In this document: positions 34,301 through 42,256 of the stretch, piece after piece
Layout of the letters: each line of letters begins with the position of its first letter
How positions within the stretch are numbered: position 1 is the first letter of the stretch
Source of the DNA: Hominisplanchenecus_A murintestinalis
Lineage (GTDB): Bacteria; Bacillota; Clostridia; Lachnospirales; Lachnospiraceae
Assembly: GCF_943193015.1 (NCBI RefSeq)
Contig: NZ_CALPCM010000026.1
Span: 1-43,284 of the forward strand
Reading direction: 5' to 3'
DNA length: 43,284 nucleotides
Notes under the pieces: generated by a model
Databases searched by the model: none
The model's input: only the letters and a program-made list of their open reading frames with translations
Told to the model about the DNA's origin: nothing
Translations under genes and position numbers: made by a program

Positions 34301-37300
34301 CGGAACGGGTTATATTACATGGAATCAGAGCGTGGGTATCAATGGGCTGAAAAGGATGGAATACCAGATAGAGGGCAATAGCGGATGGACTTCCGTATTA
34401 AATTCCGGTACGGGCACAGGTGGGTTTTCTTTCACATTGCCGGCGGCAGAGAAAGCATATGTTGTGAAGGTACGCGCAGTGGACGCCAGCGGCCTGCCTG
34501 GAAAAGAAGCGCAGGTGGAGTGCGTCTACGATAAGACAGCCCCCGCAGCAGCGGTTTCTTCCATGCAGCAGGGCGTACTGAAGGGGAGCGTGACAGATAC
34601 ATACCTGAAATCGTGGAGCTTGAAAGTAAGGAAACAGGGGGATACCACATATAAGAAGCTGGCAGAAGGGACATATCCCGTTGTGAATGATATCTTGCAT
34701 ATCGTAAATGTAGGAAGCAGTGAATACGAGACGGGAGTTCTTTATGAATTTCTCCTGGAAGCATGGGACGAGGCGGGGAACAGGAGCACGGCAGCTTACA
34801 GCTACACAAAGAAAGACGGGGATGGCACGGCGCAGAAGAGGGAGCCAGTATGGTTTTTGGAGCATCCCGCATATCTGCAGGTCGGGAAAAATGAGTATTC
34901 CCTGCCGGAGAATACGAACTACCTGGAGCTGAAATCCCGGTCAAGCCAGGAACTGTCCAGCGTGGAATGGTACATTGACAACCAGAAGATTGGGGCGTTA
35001 TACCAGCACACGGACAGGCCGTGGATTCTGGATTTCCACAAAATCAAGGCAGGCTACCCGGAGGGGACAAAGCATACGATTATCGTCAAATGTAAAGATG
35101 AGTCCGGGAACGTGACATATTCCGTCCCGGAATATAAAAGGGCGCTCCTGGAATATCTTCCGGTGACTTCTGGAAGTGTGAAGACTCTGGCGTTCAAAGA
35201 GCCTCTGTCGGGATTTACCCTGGAGTCCGGTGTAAAGACAGGCAGTACTGGAACACCGTCCTATTATGTGAGGTTCGGTACGTCCGCATGGAAAAAGGTG
35301 CTGGCAGGAAAGGAATACAGTGTCAGCGAACTGCTGCCCGGCAGCGTCACGGTAACTTCTATGTCAGTAAAGGCAGAGTGGGGAAGCAGCGTCAAAGGGC
35401 TGAGCTCCTTCCGCCTGGTGGGGAATACCGTGGAACCGGAGACATTTAGCCTTTCGGAGATGGATAACTACGTGCCCACTTTCCTGTCGGCGGTGAGTAA
35501 GATAAACTATAAGACATACCTGACCTGGAACCGTGCAGGCGAGGTGGATACGGCTGATATGGAGAAGGAGAAGGCGGTGGAGCTGCCGGAGGGGGTGAGT
35601 TATGAGATTTACCGCGCAGACAACAGGGAAAAGCTTGTAAATATGAACAGGGCATCTATTGCAGAGATTAAAGATGATTATTACAGTGAGTTGAACATTA
35701 ATTATGGACAAGAGTTTTTTTATCGGATACGGGCTGTGCGGAAGAAAGAAAATCAGTCGCCGGAATATAGCAATTTCTCCAGAATAATCAGCGCTAAAGT
35801 CGTAGATGGTGATGAGTATGTTAAATTGCTGGGACATAAGCCTTACTGGGAATATGAGAGCTTTGAAAATCCGAACGGAATAGGATATGTGGAGAAAAGC
35901 CAGGGGAATTTTGTATATTCACAGACGGATGCAGATATTGCAAATGAAAAAATGCCTATAACGATTGAGCGTACATATAATAGCCAGGCGAGTACTGTGT
36001 CTTCCTTTGGGCTTGGATGGAATCATTCTTATGATCTTGAACTTTTAAATATCAATGAGGAAGACAAGTTGATTGACCGTAAAGCATTAAGGGATGAAAC
36101 AGGTACGATTTTCCTTTTTGAAAAGCTTCAGGATGGAACGTATGCATCATCAATGGGGAAATATATGACATTAACGCAGGAAGAAAAGACAGAAACTATA
36201 GAGATACCTGCAAGAAATGGGAATGAAAAACTGTCCAGAGAAATTACCAGTAGTTATACAATACTTACCAAAGATAATCTGGAATACCGATTCAATAGTG
36301 GAGGACAGATGCTTTATGCAAAGGAGCCTAATGGAAGTTTTCTGCTATTTATGTATGATGCGAGAACAGGAAGGGTGTTGCGTGCAGTTACAGATAAAAA
36401 TTTGACAATGGAATTTTCTTATCTGGAGGGAGCCAGGGAGAAGGCGGATGGAATTGTCGAAGAAGCTGTAGAAAAACAGAAAACGCCAACGAAGGCAGCG
36501 AGGGCAGGCTTAGGTACAGAAGCGTCTCCGGCAATAAAGCCTCCGGCAGAAGGACCTTCCAGACCGGTTATTGAGATGGATGAAATCTCTAAAATACCAG
36601 TAACAGGTTCCGGCGTGCCAGTTGGGGATGCAGTTAATAATCTAATGCTGGTTCGTAAGATTATGCTGCCGGATGGGACGGACATTCAATATGACTATGA
36701 TAAAAATAACCGCCTAAAGAAAGTTATACGCAGTGATGGAAAAACGGATGGGGAGAGTGTGTCTTATGTATATGAATATGATGGGCAGGGAAAGCTGTCT
36801 GTGATTCATGATGCAAAAGGAAATCCTTATACGATTATTTATCAGGATAAAAAGGTAAAAGAACTGTTGTATCCAGAAGTAAATGGGAAACAGGAGTCTG
36901 TACGTTTTACGTATGAAAATATAGAAAACGGGGATTATGCATATTTAACAACGATACAAAAAGGACTGGATGGAAAGTATGGAAAAGGGGAGACAATAAA
37001 AAGCAACCGTTTGGGAAATGTCCTTTACAGAAAAGATTTGAATGATAAGGAGTTTACATATACATATGAGGACAATTTGCCAAAAATCAGTTCGTCTATG
37101 GTGGAATATCAGGAGCTGTGCGATGGGAAGATAGTCACAAAGGTTATAGAAAGAAAAGAGGAGACAATCTATGACTCAGAACAGGATATGAATCCGACGC
37201 AGGAGATCAGTGCAGACGATACAAAGGTTACCTATGAATATGCAAACCAGGAAAATGAGTATGCAGATGATTTGCCAAGCAGAATCACGGAGGAATGGGA

Positions 37301-40300
37301 TGATGAAATATATGAAGATGAGTACTTCGAATATGACGAGTATGGAAATGAAATATGGGAGGAAGACCTTATAACAGGCGACACTATCCAGATTGAATAC
37401 TATGGTCAGGACAATGAATTTGCAGGAGAGGAGAAAGAAACTGTGGAGAAACAGAAAGTAGAGGCAGAGGATGGAACAGAAGGCTATCTGACAACTACAA
37501 CGACGCATGAGTATTCTTATGGTGAAGATGGGGTAAAGACAGAAACAATTACAGAAACTGCTGATGGGAAAAGCACAGTTTCAGTGAATAAATATGACAG
37601 AATGGGAAGATTGATTTATACAGATGATGGCGTGGGAAATAAAGCTTCTTATACATATGATTTTATGGGGCGGGAAATTTCTGTAGAATATGACGAAAAT
37701 GGAAAGATTTATACAACCTCCAATACTTATGACGAGAATGGAACCCTGCTACAGGAGACGGGGAGGGATGGCATGAAACAGGTGTATACATATGATGCAA
37801 GAAACCGTCTTCTCCAAAAAGAACAGGTAAAAGATTCAGACAGGCGGATTTGGAAAACATCTTATGGATATGAATGGGAGGAAGAATCTGAACCTGTGCT
37901 CATCGCAATACAGAAACAGCAAAGCCCCGGAGGAACTGTATCAGAAACATATACAGACCAGGCAGGCAAAACAGTGAAAACATTGTCAGGCGGCATGATG
38001 CTACGGAATGAATATGATAAGAATGGACAGGTAACTGTTCAAAATATTACATCGGCAGATGGAGAGGAAAAAGGTTCCGTTACAGTCAACCTGTATGACG
38101 CGTCAGGGAATGTGACTGCCACGATTTTGAACCCCGGCAAAGATAAAGCTACAGGAGCATGGATGGCGACGGAGGATTCCATTGTTACGAGCAGTACATA
38201 TGACGTAATGAAACATCAGACATCTGTGACTGATGGGGAGGGTAACATAACAGAGTATGTCTATGAAAACCTGGGCGCCTTAAAAGAAGTCCGCCAAAGT
38301 GATGGAGCAGGGGAGGAACATGTGATTTCTCACAAAACCGACATTCTGGAAGCAGATGGGACTACCAGTTCATGGATAATGGATGCCAACGGGAATGTGA
38401 GTAAAGAGTATTTTGACGCAAAAGGGAATAAGGTTAAATCGGCAGACTTAGGTGATGGAAGTCTGGCGCCCATTGTAACAACTTATCAATATGATGATAA
38501 AGAGAACCTGAACAAAGAAGTATATGCAGACGGAACTTATAAAACATTCCAATATGACGCGAATAACAGGATGATTTCAGAGTCCTGCTTTACATCTGCG
38601 GGAATCCAGACGCTGGAGACAAAATATGCATATTCAGAGCAGGGGAGTCTTTTAGTAATGGAAGATTTTGAGGTGGAAAATGGGCAGAAACACCGTTTCC
38701 GCTACACAGATTACACATATGACGGTCTGGGGCAGCTAACCGGAGTGGCAGAATACAGTGGAAGTGATGTGCCGGGAGAGGAAAAGCTCAGGGAGTACCG
38801 GATGGTATATTCCTATGATTTGGACGGACGCCTGGAAACAGTTTGGTATCCTGCCAGCAGAAACAGTGAAATAAAAGGCATGAAATATGTGTATGATGAA
38901 AATAACCATCGGATAGAAGACAGGGCTATCATGGAAGACGGAAGAGAGGAAATAATTTCAAGTTATCGTTATACCGGGATAGGAAATCTGGATTCAGAAA
39001 CAATTCATATGGGATTTTTAGATGGAAAGTCGAAAAAAGTGATTTACAAGAAATATTCTTATGATGAATTTTCGAGAGTAGCAGGGATTTCTTATTATGA
39101 CAGTGAAGAGATAACAAACTGCCTGGAAGCTTACAGGTATACCTATGATAAAAACGGCCGTATTTTGACAGAGGACAGATACTGCTACTATCCGGGGATG
39201 AGTGAAGAAGAGCAGACAGATGAACTGTGCAGTTATGAGTATGATGCTTTTGGAAGATTGAAAAAGGTGGCAGTAAGAAACAGGAAAACAGGAATCAGTG
39301 AGGAAAGTGTTTATACTTATGACAAGGCCGGAAACATACTGAGCGAGGTAAATGGAGATGGAACAGTATTCAGGACATACAATAGCCTGAACCAGCTTGT
39401 GCTTTCCCGAAAGCAAAAGGGTGGGCAGACAGAATCACAATGTGCTTATCAGTATGACGCAAGAGGGAACCTGGTGTACGAGGAAGATGTAGCACAGGGG
39501 ATACGGACGGACATGGAGTATGATATCAGAAACCAGATGGTAAAACAGACTCTGAGTGAAGGCGGCGAGATATCGGTGCAGCAGGAAGACAAATATAATG
39601 GAAATGGCCAGAGGATACAGAAAAAAGAAAATGGCAAAGTAACCAATTACTATTATCAGGATTCTGCGGTATATGCTACGGCAGATGAAAATGATACAAT
39701 CGTTAATCTCCATCTGCTTAAAGGTGAAAATAATGTAGCGGCATCTGTGAAATGCCAGGGGGAAGATGCAGGGACGTGCTTCTTCTATGGGAAAGATGGC
39801 AGGAGAAGTACTACGGCAATTGTTAGACCTGATGGGACAGCGGTACAAAATTATAAATATGATGTTTTTGGGGAAACGCAGGTGGGCGGTACAGAATTGT
39901 TTTCTGAATTTTGCTATACAGGAAGCGTGTATGACAGCCAGACAGGCAAATATTACCTGAATGCAAGGTACTATGAACCGGAAAATAGAAGATTCCTTTC
40001 ACAAGACTCCTATCGGGGCGAGGTGAAAAATCCGTCATCGCTGCATCTGTATGCTTACTGCGCGGGCGACCCGGTGAACTTTGCGGATGTGGATGGGCAT
40101 AAGCCGAGGTATATAACGGAACAGGGGGCAGATGTTTTGGTTGATGGCACACCAATGAAACAAATGCGGGTAGGGATATTTGGAAATGTTTGGGAGAATG
40201 GATGCGGAGCGATAGCTGTGTACAATGTAATGACAGCCTATGCTTATAGGGGAAGCTTTAGCGATGTGTTACAGGATATGAACAGAGCTGGCTTATTTAA

Positions 40301-40700
40301 TTTGATAGATTCTATATATGGATGTGGAGTAGAGCGGGTGTTAAGCCTTATAAGAAGTGCATGGGATGTTGTAGGAAAGCTGGGGTTTGAGCCAAAAGCG
40401 CTTAGAAGATATTTAAAAAATAGATTTAAGAGTGTAAAGCAGAGGTATATAGGGGGATGGCAGAGTGTGGCGGGTCGTTCAGGAGCTATTATTACGCTAT
40501 TTAAGTGGGATAGCTGGTCTGCACATTATGTGGCTGGAATCCGGGGAAGGAACGGAAGAAGATATAAGTTTTATAACCATGGATTGAAAGATTATGATGG
40601 AGATTATATAACACTTTCGCAGTATATGAGATGTTTGAAGAAAAATGGGTGTACAAGGTTAGCTATTGTAGGGGTAAAAAATCCGAGATTGTGGTGGTAA
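31359..40700 (+). CDS. Giant secreted Rhs/YD-repeat toxin with papain/C39-like tip
   Basis: 3113 residues, WapA-like. A signal peptide (about 1-35) ends near 'IVAKSAEAEE'. An acidic Pro/Glu linker (about 145-230) is followed by a DNRLRE domain (about 373-552, 'DSWKASTINWNNKPA'), Ig/fibronectin-like modules (about 555-1490), a DUF6531-like entry ('GNFVYSQTDADIANEKMPIT', about 1515) and YD repeats (about 1770-2850). The Rhs core box 'GKYYLNARYYEPENRRFLSQ' ends at 'DPVNFADVDGHKPR' (about 2917). The variable tip (2918-3113) has 'WENGCGAIAVYNVM' (Cys2949), 'SAHYVAGI' (His3056) and 'YKFYNHG' (Asn3073), the spacing of a C39/papain-like cysteine peptidase. The shell should encapsulate and release the tip, poisoning neighbours. 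Immunity-like genes follow after 35 bp. Confidence 0.88.
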   Translation: MRKNFTKAVAVILSVCVTMTSVSWENFIVAKSAEAEEMTEPENVTAENEIEEERTEDSTIFDLGGNRKMEVFHGADVRFRDESGELVDYDPALVEICSEESAGGLSLAGYAYENREGDSKQYLPEALSENTPVLMEKGDYRISFHPVAIPEAGIQPEENGESPVESSGNLEDKSLPEEGNTEEHAEVPEEYVPEDAEAVVFEEPGTETAGEVLPEDGAAGADDIKFQNLSVEDMETADLYGEESMRPLKAVYENDSEPYRLEYESSDIGVKENIVLEERPESNRFTFEFRLAGLTMRKDPVGGGFTFYDKDSGDIVGGIAAPYMNDATGEAYSEKIVCELEEKEGETDAYLLTVIPDKEYLDSADRVYPVTVDPTVTWTGGSRIQDVYVCKGSPATNYYASGVTVISVGDSTAQGLYRTYMKFVDIRKDLAGKYVESATLDLYETGGGAGGEVIRAYRIKDSWKASTINWNNKPAHNTGSYYSQFKATGKAGTKRTLDITENARQMARNQFLGHGIMLRAEREGKEGFYTQFYGSRHATAARRPKLTVVYYDAPTKPASVQLNGSYFKKGSTLQVSWSGISSRALDYVQYKVVGMNDATGKETGDVIAYSASTKIGSAASATASIAGSNTWGEGCYRIWVRGVDRGGIAGEGRSWNFHIDSTAPVVGSISVSPAGYTSVKNPVLSWSSVSDKHLKEVQYQVGSAPYVLAGTGTSGSVVIPATYFPSSGTYPIHVRAVDHAGNVSAVKTLNYLVDVTCPTFGTLSSTPAAGQWTGNANPAIEFKNITELHSGMIASGVKYCITAAGQPASAYKAAANVRFTSSANPYAGSFTMDSADQGKPDGNYTIHVRLEDKVGNAVMKTLSYKKDRTPPTGVLTYSQAKSSLKDTVQITAACSDGTGSGVKSSSLVIKDSTGKAVDTVYSNFTTSSVTRPFNTKNIRNGSYKAELTVKDYAGYTATVTDTITITNQVDAPSLTGSNKNNGTGYITWNQSVGINGLKRMEYQIEGNSGWTSVLNSGTGTGGFSFTLPAAEKAYVVKVRAVDASGLPGKEAQVECVYDKTAPAAAVSSMQQGVLKGSVTDTYLKSWSLKVRKQGDTTYKKLAEGTYPVVNDILHIVNVGSSEYETGVLYEFLLEAWDEAGNRSTAAYSYTKKDGDGTAQKREPVWFLEHPAYLQVGKNEYSLPENTNYLELKSRSSQELSSVEWYIDNQKIGALYQHTDRPWILDFHKIKAGYPEGTKHTIIVKCKDESGNVTYSVPEYKRALLEYLPVTSGSVKTLAFKEPLSGFTLESGVKTGSTGTPSYYVRFGTSAWKKVLAGKEYSVSELLPGSVTVTSMSVKAEWGSSVKGLSSFRLVGNTVEPETFSLSEMDNYVPTFLSAVSKINYKTYLTWNRAGEVDTADMEKEKAVELPEGVSYEIYRADNREKLVNMNRASIAEIKDDYYSELNINYGQEFFYRIRAVRKKENQSPEYSNFSRIISAKVVDGDEYVKLLGHKPYWEYESFENPNGIGYVEKSQGNFVYSQTDADIANEKMPITIERTYNSQASTVSSFGLGWNHSYDLELLNINEEDKLIDRKALRDETGTIFLFEKLQDGTYASSMGKYMTLTQEEKTETIEIPARNGNEKLSREITSSYTILTKDNLEYRFNSGGQMLYAKEPNGSFLLFMYDARTGRVLRAVTDKNLTMEFSYLEGAREKADGIVEEAVEKQKTPTKAARAGLGTEASPAIKPPAEGPSRPVIEMDEISKIPVTGSGVPVGDAVNNLMLVRKIMLPDGTDIQYDYDKNNRLKKVIRSDGKTDGESVSYVYEYDGQGKLSVIHDAKGNPYTIIYQDKKVKELLYPEVNGKQESVRFTYENIENGDYAYLTTIQKGLDGKYGKGETIKSNRLGNVLYRKDLNDKEFTYTYEDNLPKISSSMVEYQELCDGKIVTKVIERKEETIYDSEQDMNPTQEISADDTKVTYEYANQENEYADDLPSRITEEWDDEIYEDEYFEYDEYGNEIWEEDLITGDTIQIEYYGQDNEFAGEEKETVEKQKVEAEDGTEGYLTTTTTHEYSYGEDGVKTETITETADGKSTVSVNKYDRMGRLIYTDDGVGNKASYTYDFMGREISVEYDENGKIYTTSNTYDENGTLLQETGRDGMKQVYTYDARNRLLQKEQVKDSDRRIWKTSYGYEWEEESEPVLIAIQKQQSPGGTVSETYTDQAGKTVKTLSGGMMLRNEYDKNGQVTVQNITSADGEEKGSVTVNLYDASGNVTATILNPGKDKATGAWMATEDSIVTSSTYDVMKHQTSVTDGEGNITEYVYENLGALKEVRQSDGAGEEHVISHKTDILEADGTTSSWIMDANGNVSKEYFDAKGNKVKSADLGDGSLAPIVTTYQYDDKENLNKEVYADGTYKTFQYDANNRMISESCFTSAGIQTLETKYAYSEQGSLLVMEDFEVENGQKHRFRYTDYTYDGLGQLTGVAEYSGSDVPGEEKLREYRMVYSYDLDGRLETVWYPASRNSEIKGMKYVYDENNHRIEDRAIMEDGREEIISSYRYTGIGNLDSETIHMGFLDGKSKKVIYKKYSYDEFSRVAGISYYDSEEITNCLEAYRYTYDKNGRILTEDRYCYYPGMSEEEQTDELCSYEYDAFGRLKKVAVRNRKTGISEESVYTYDKAGNILSEVNGDGTVFRTYNSLNQLVLSRKQKGGQTESQCAYQYDARGNLVYEEDVAQGIRTDMEYDIRNQMVKQTLSEGGEISVQQEDKYNGNGQRIQKKENGKVTNYYYQDSAVYATADENDTIVNLHLLKGENNVAASVKCQGEDAGTCFFYGKDGRRSTTAIVRPDGTAVQNYKYDVFGETQVGGTELFSEFCYTGSVYDSQTGKYYLNARYYEPENRRFLSQDSYRGEVKNPSSLHLYAYCAGDPVNFADVDGHKPRYITEQGADVLVDGTPMKQMRVGIFGNVWENGCGAIAVYNVMTAYAYRGSFSDVLQDMNRAGLFNLIDSIYGCGVERVLSLIRSAWDVVGKLGFEPKALRRYLKNRFKSVKQRYIGGWQSVAGRSGAIITLFKWDSWSAHYVAGIRGRNGRRYKFYNHGLKDYDGDYITLSQYMRCLKKNGCTRLAIVGVKNPRLWW

Positions 40701-40735
40701 CTTGTAGGGATATAGACATAAAGTGGAGGTCAGGG

Positions 40736-41275
40736 ATGTTTAATATTAGAAAAAAATTGTTGCCAGGAGTTGTGTGTTTGTGCATGGCTGTTATGGTTTG
40801 CTCATGTCAGAATCTGCCGCATGGTCAGAGACCTTATGATTATCCGCCTGCAAAGTGGGTTTCAGAATCGGGTGACTTATGGTTTGAGGTAACAGAGGAT
40901 ACTATGGCCAGGGAGGGAAATTGGTATCCGCTCTTAGATGGCGGAGCTGTCATAGATGGCAAGACGTATGAATGCAAGGTGGAATTTGACAGTTATGTAA
41001 GCGTTATCTTTTGGGACAAAAATGTCTGGGTACAGTATATGCGTGATTTGGAATGGGAAAATGAAGGGCATCCAATTCCGATTCCGCCGATGTTGGTGGT
41101 AGGAAGATGTAAGTTTTCGCCTAACAAAGTAAAGGTATCAGTAAACGAAGTAGGTGAGTATTTTCAACATGAGAAGATTATTTTTATAAGGCAGCCTTCG
41201 GACAAGCAAGAAATGACAGAGAAGAATGGTGGAAAGGGCTGGTGGTGGATAATAGGAGCTAATGATTTGCAATAG
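40736..41275 (+). CDS. Lipoprotein, putative immunity protein 1
   Basis: A 179-residue lipoprotein: a hydrophobic signal, then 'VMVCSCQNLPHGQ' with Cys at the lipobox. The mature part has 'AKWVSESGDLWFEVTEDT', shared with the next two proteins, and further beta-rich sequence. Start ATG 40736 follows GGAGG by six bases. No known family recognised. Its position right after the toxin tip and its repetition argue for immunity against the tip (inference). Surface anchoring would fit a toxin that acts outside the cytoplasm. Confidence 0.65.
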   Translation: MFNIRKKLLPGVVCLCMAVMVCSCQNLPHGQRPYDYPPAKWVSESGDLWFEVTEDTMAREGNWYPLLDGGAVIDGKTYECKVEFDSYVSVIFWDKNVWVQYMRDLEWENEGHPIPIPPMLVVGRCKFSPNKVKVSVNEVGEYFQHEKIIFIRQPSDKQEMTEKNGGKGWWWIIGANDLQ

Positions 41276-41289
41276 ACAGGAGATGGTAG

Positions 41290-41853
41290 ATGAAAAGGAA
41301 AATATGTAATATGTTTGCGGGATTCCTGGGAATAACCGTATTCGTGCTTGCAACTCTTGGTTTTTTGTCTAAAATGGGAACGGGTTCTGCACTGCCAAAG
41401 GCTCCGGAATATTATGGTTCTGCTGTATGGAAAACTAAATCGGGGGATGTCTGGTTCAAAGTTGAAGGGGAAATGCAAAAGAAAGATAAAGAAGGTGCGC
41501 CGATATATGAAGGGGGAATTGTAATAAGTGGAGAGGAACAACTCTGTAAGATAAGACTGTCAACAGGTCAGCTTTATTTTTTAGAGAATGATGTGGACGA
41601 AGATAAAATTGACTATGGAAGATTAATAATTTCCGGATATTATGGATATAAGCCATCTGGATATCAATCGAAAAAGCTTATGCCCCAAAAGTTAATTCTG
41701 GATGTGGATAAACTGAGTAAGCATTATTCCGAATATCAGAGGATAGAATTTTTCAGGTATCCATATGGAAGAGCAGACAAAGAGCCGGAAACTGATTTTA
41801 GGGATAGAAAAATATGGAGTAATTATGCGGCAGCGAGTAATGAAAGAGAATAG
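41290..41853 (+). CDS. Membrane-anchored paralogue, putative immunity protein 2
   Basis: A 187-residue protein with an N-terminal membrane anchor ('FAGFLGITVFVLATLGFL') but no lipobox Cys. The exported part carries 'AVWKTKSGDVWFKVEGEM', aligned with the WVSESGDLWFEV region of its neighbour; the rest is more divergent. AGGAG stands before ATG 41290, 14 bp after the previous stop. Probably the second of three related immunity genes. Confidence 0.6.
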   Translation: MKRKICNMFAGFLGITVFVLATLGFLSKMGTGSALPKAPEYYGSAVWKTKSGDVWFKVEGEMQKKDKEGAPIYEGGIVISGEEQLCKIRLSTGQLYFLENDVDEDKIDYGRLIISGYYGYKPSGYQSKKLMPQKLILDVDKLSKHYSEYQRIEFFRYPYGRADKEPETDFRDRKIWSNYAAASNERE

Positions 41854-41900
41854 GATAGCAGTATAAAAATATATGTCTGCAAAATAATGGGAGGTTTGTA

Positions 41901-42239
41901 ATGAGCAGCAGAGGGAACAAACGAATGTTTCTGAGTGTTTTGTGTTTATGCGTGGTATGTTTACTTTCCTCATGCTACCGTTTACTACAAGGGGAACATC
42001 CCTTTGATTATGAACCAGCGAAATGGATATCAAAGTCAGGAGAGTTTTGGTTTGAGGTAACGGAAGATACAGTGGCGACAGGGGAAAATCCGTTTCCAGT
42101 GTTGGAGGGGGGAGTTACCCTGGATGGGGAAGAATATGTATGCAAAGTTATGTTTGACGGCGCCGTAAATATGGATATTTGGGAAAAGGAGTTAAGCTCG
42201 TTTTTGTCAGGCAATCGCTTGAGGAGTGTGTGGAATTAA
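41901..42239 (+). CDS. Truncated lipoprotein paralogue, putative immunity protein 3
   Basis: A 112-residue lipoprotein with lipobox 'VCLLSSC' and mature start 'FDYEPAKWISKSGEFWFEV', very close to the first paralogue ('YDYPPAKWVSESGDLWFEV'). It follows that protein to about 'VCKVMFDGAVNMDIWEKE' and then ends after 15 unrelated residues, about 65 residues short. The break lies just before the orphan Rhs fragment, so the gene was probably cut by that junction. GGGAGG precedes ATG 41901. Confidence 0.65.
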   Translation: MSSRGNKRMFLSVLCLCVVCLLSSCYRLLQGEHPFDYEPAKWISKSGEFWFEVTEDTVATGENPFPVLEGGVTLDGEEYVCKVMFDGAVNMDIWEKELSSFLSGNRLRSVWN

Positions 42240-42256
42240 TATAAAGAAAATAATAA

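Noticed and set aside
36660..39900. Tandem DNA repeats in the Rhs gene
   Set aside because: They are diverged YD protein repeats in one open frame, not a DNA-level repeat array.
40631..40735. Longer start for the first immunity gene overlapping the toxin 3' end
   Set aside because: The extra codons overlap the toxin frame and precede the strong GGAGG site; the signal peptide begins at 40736.
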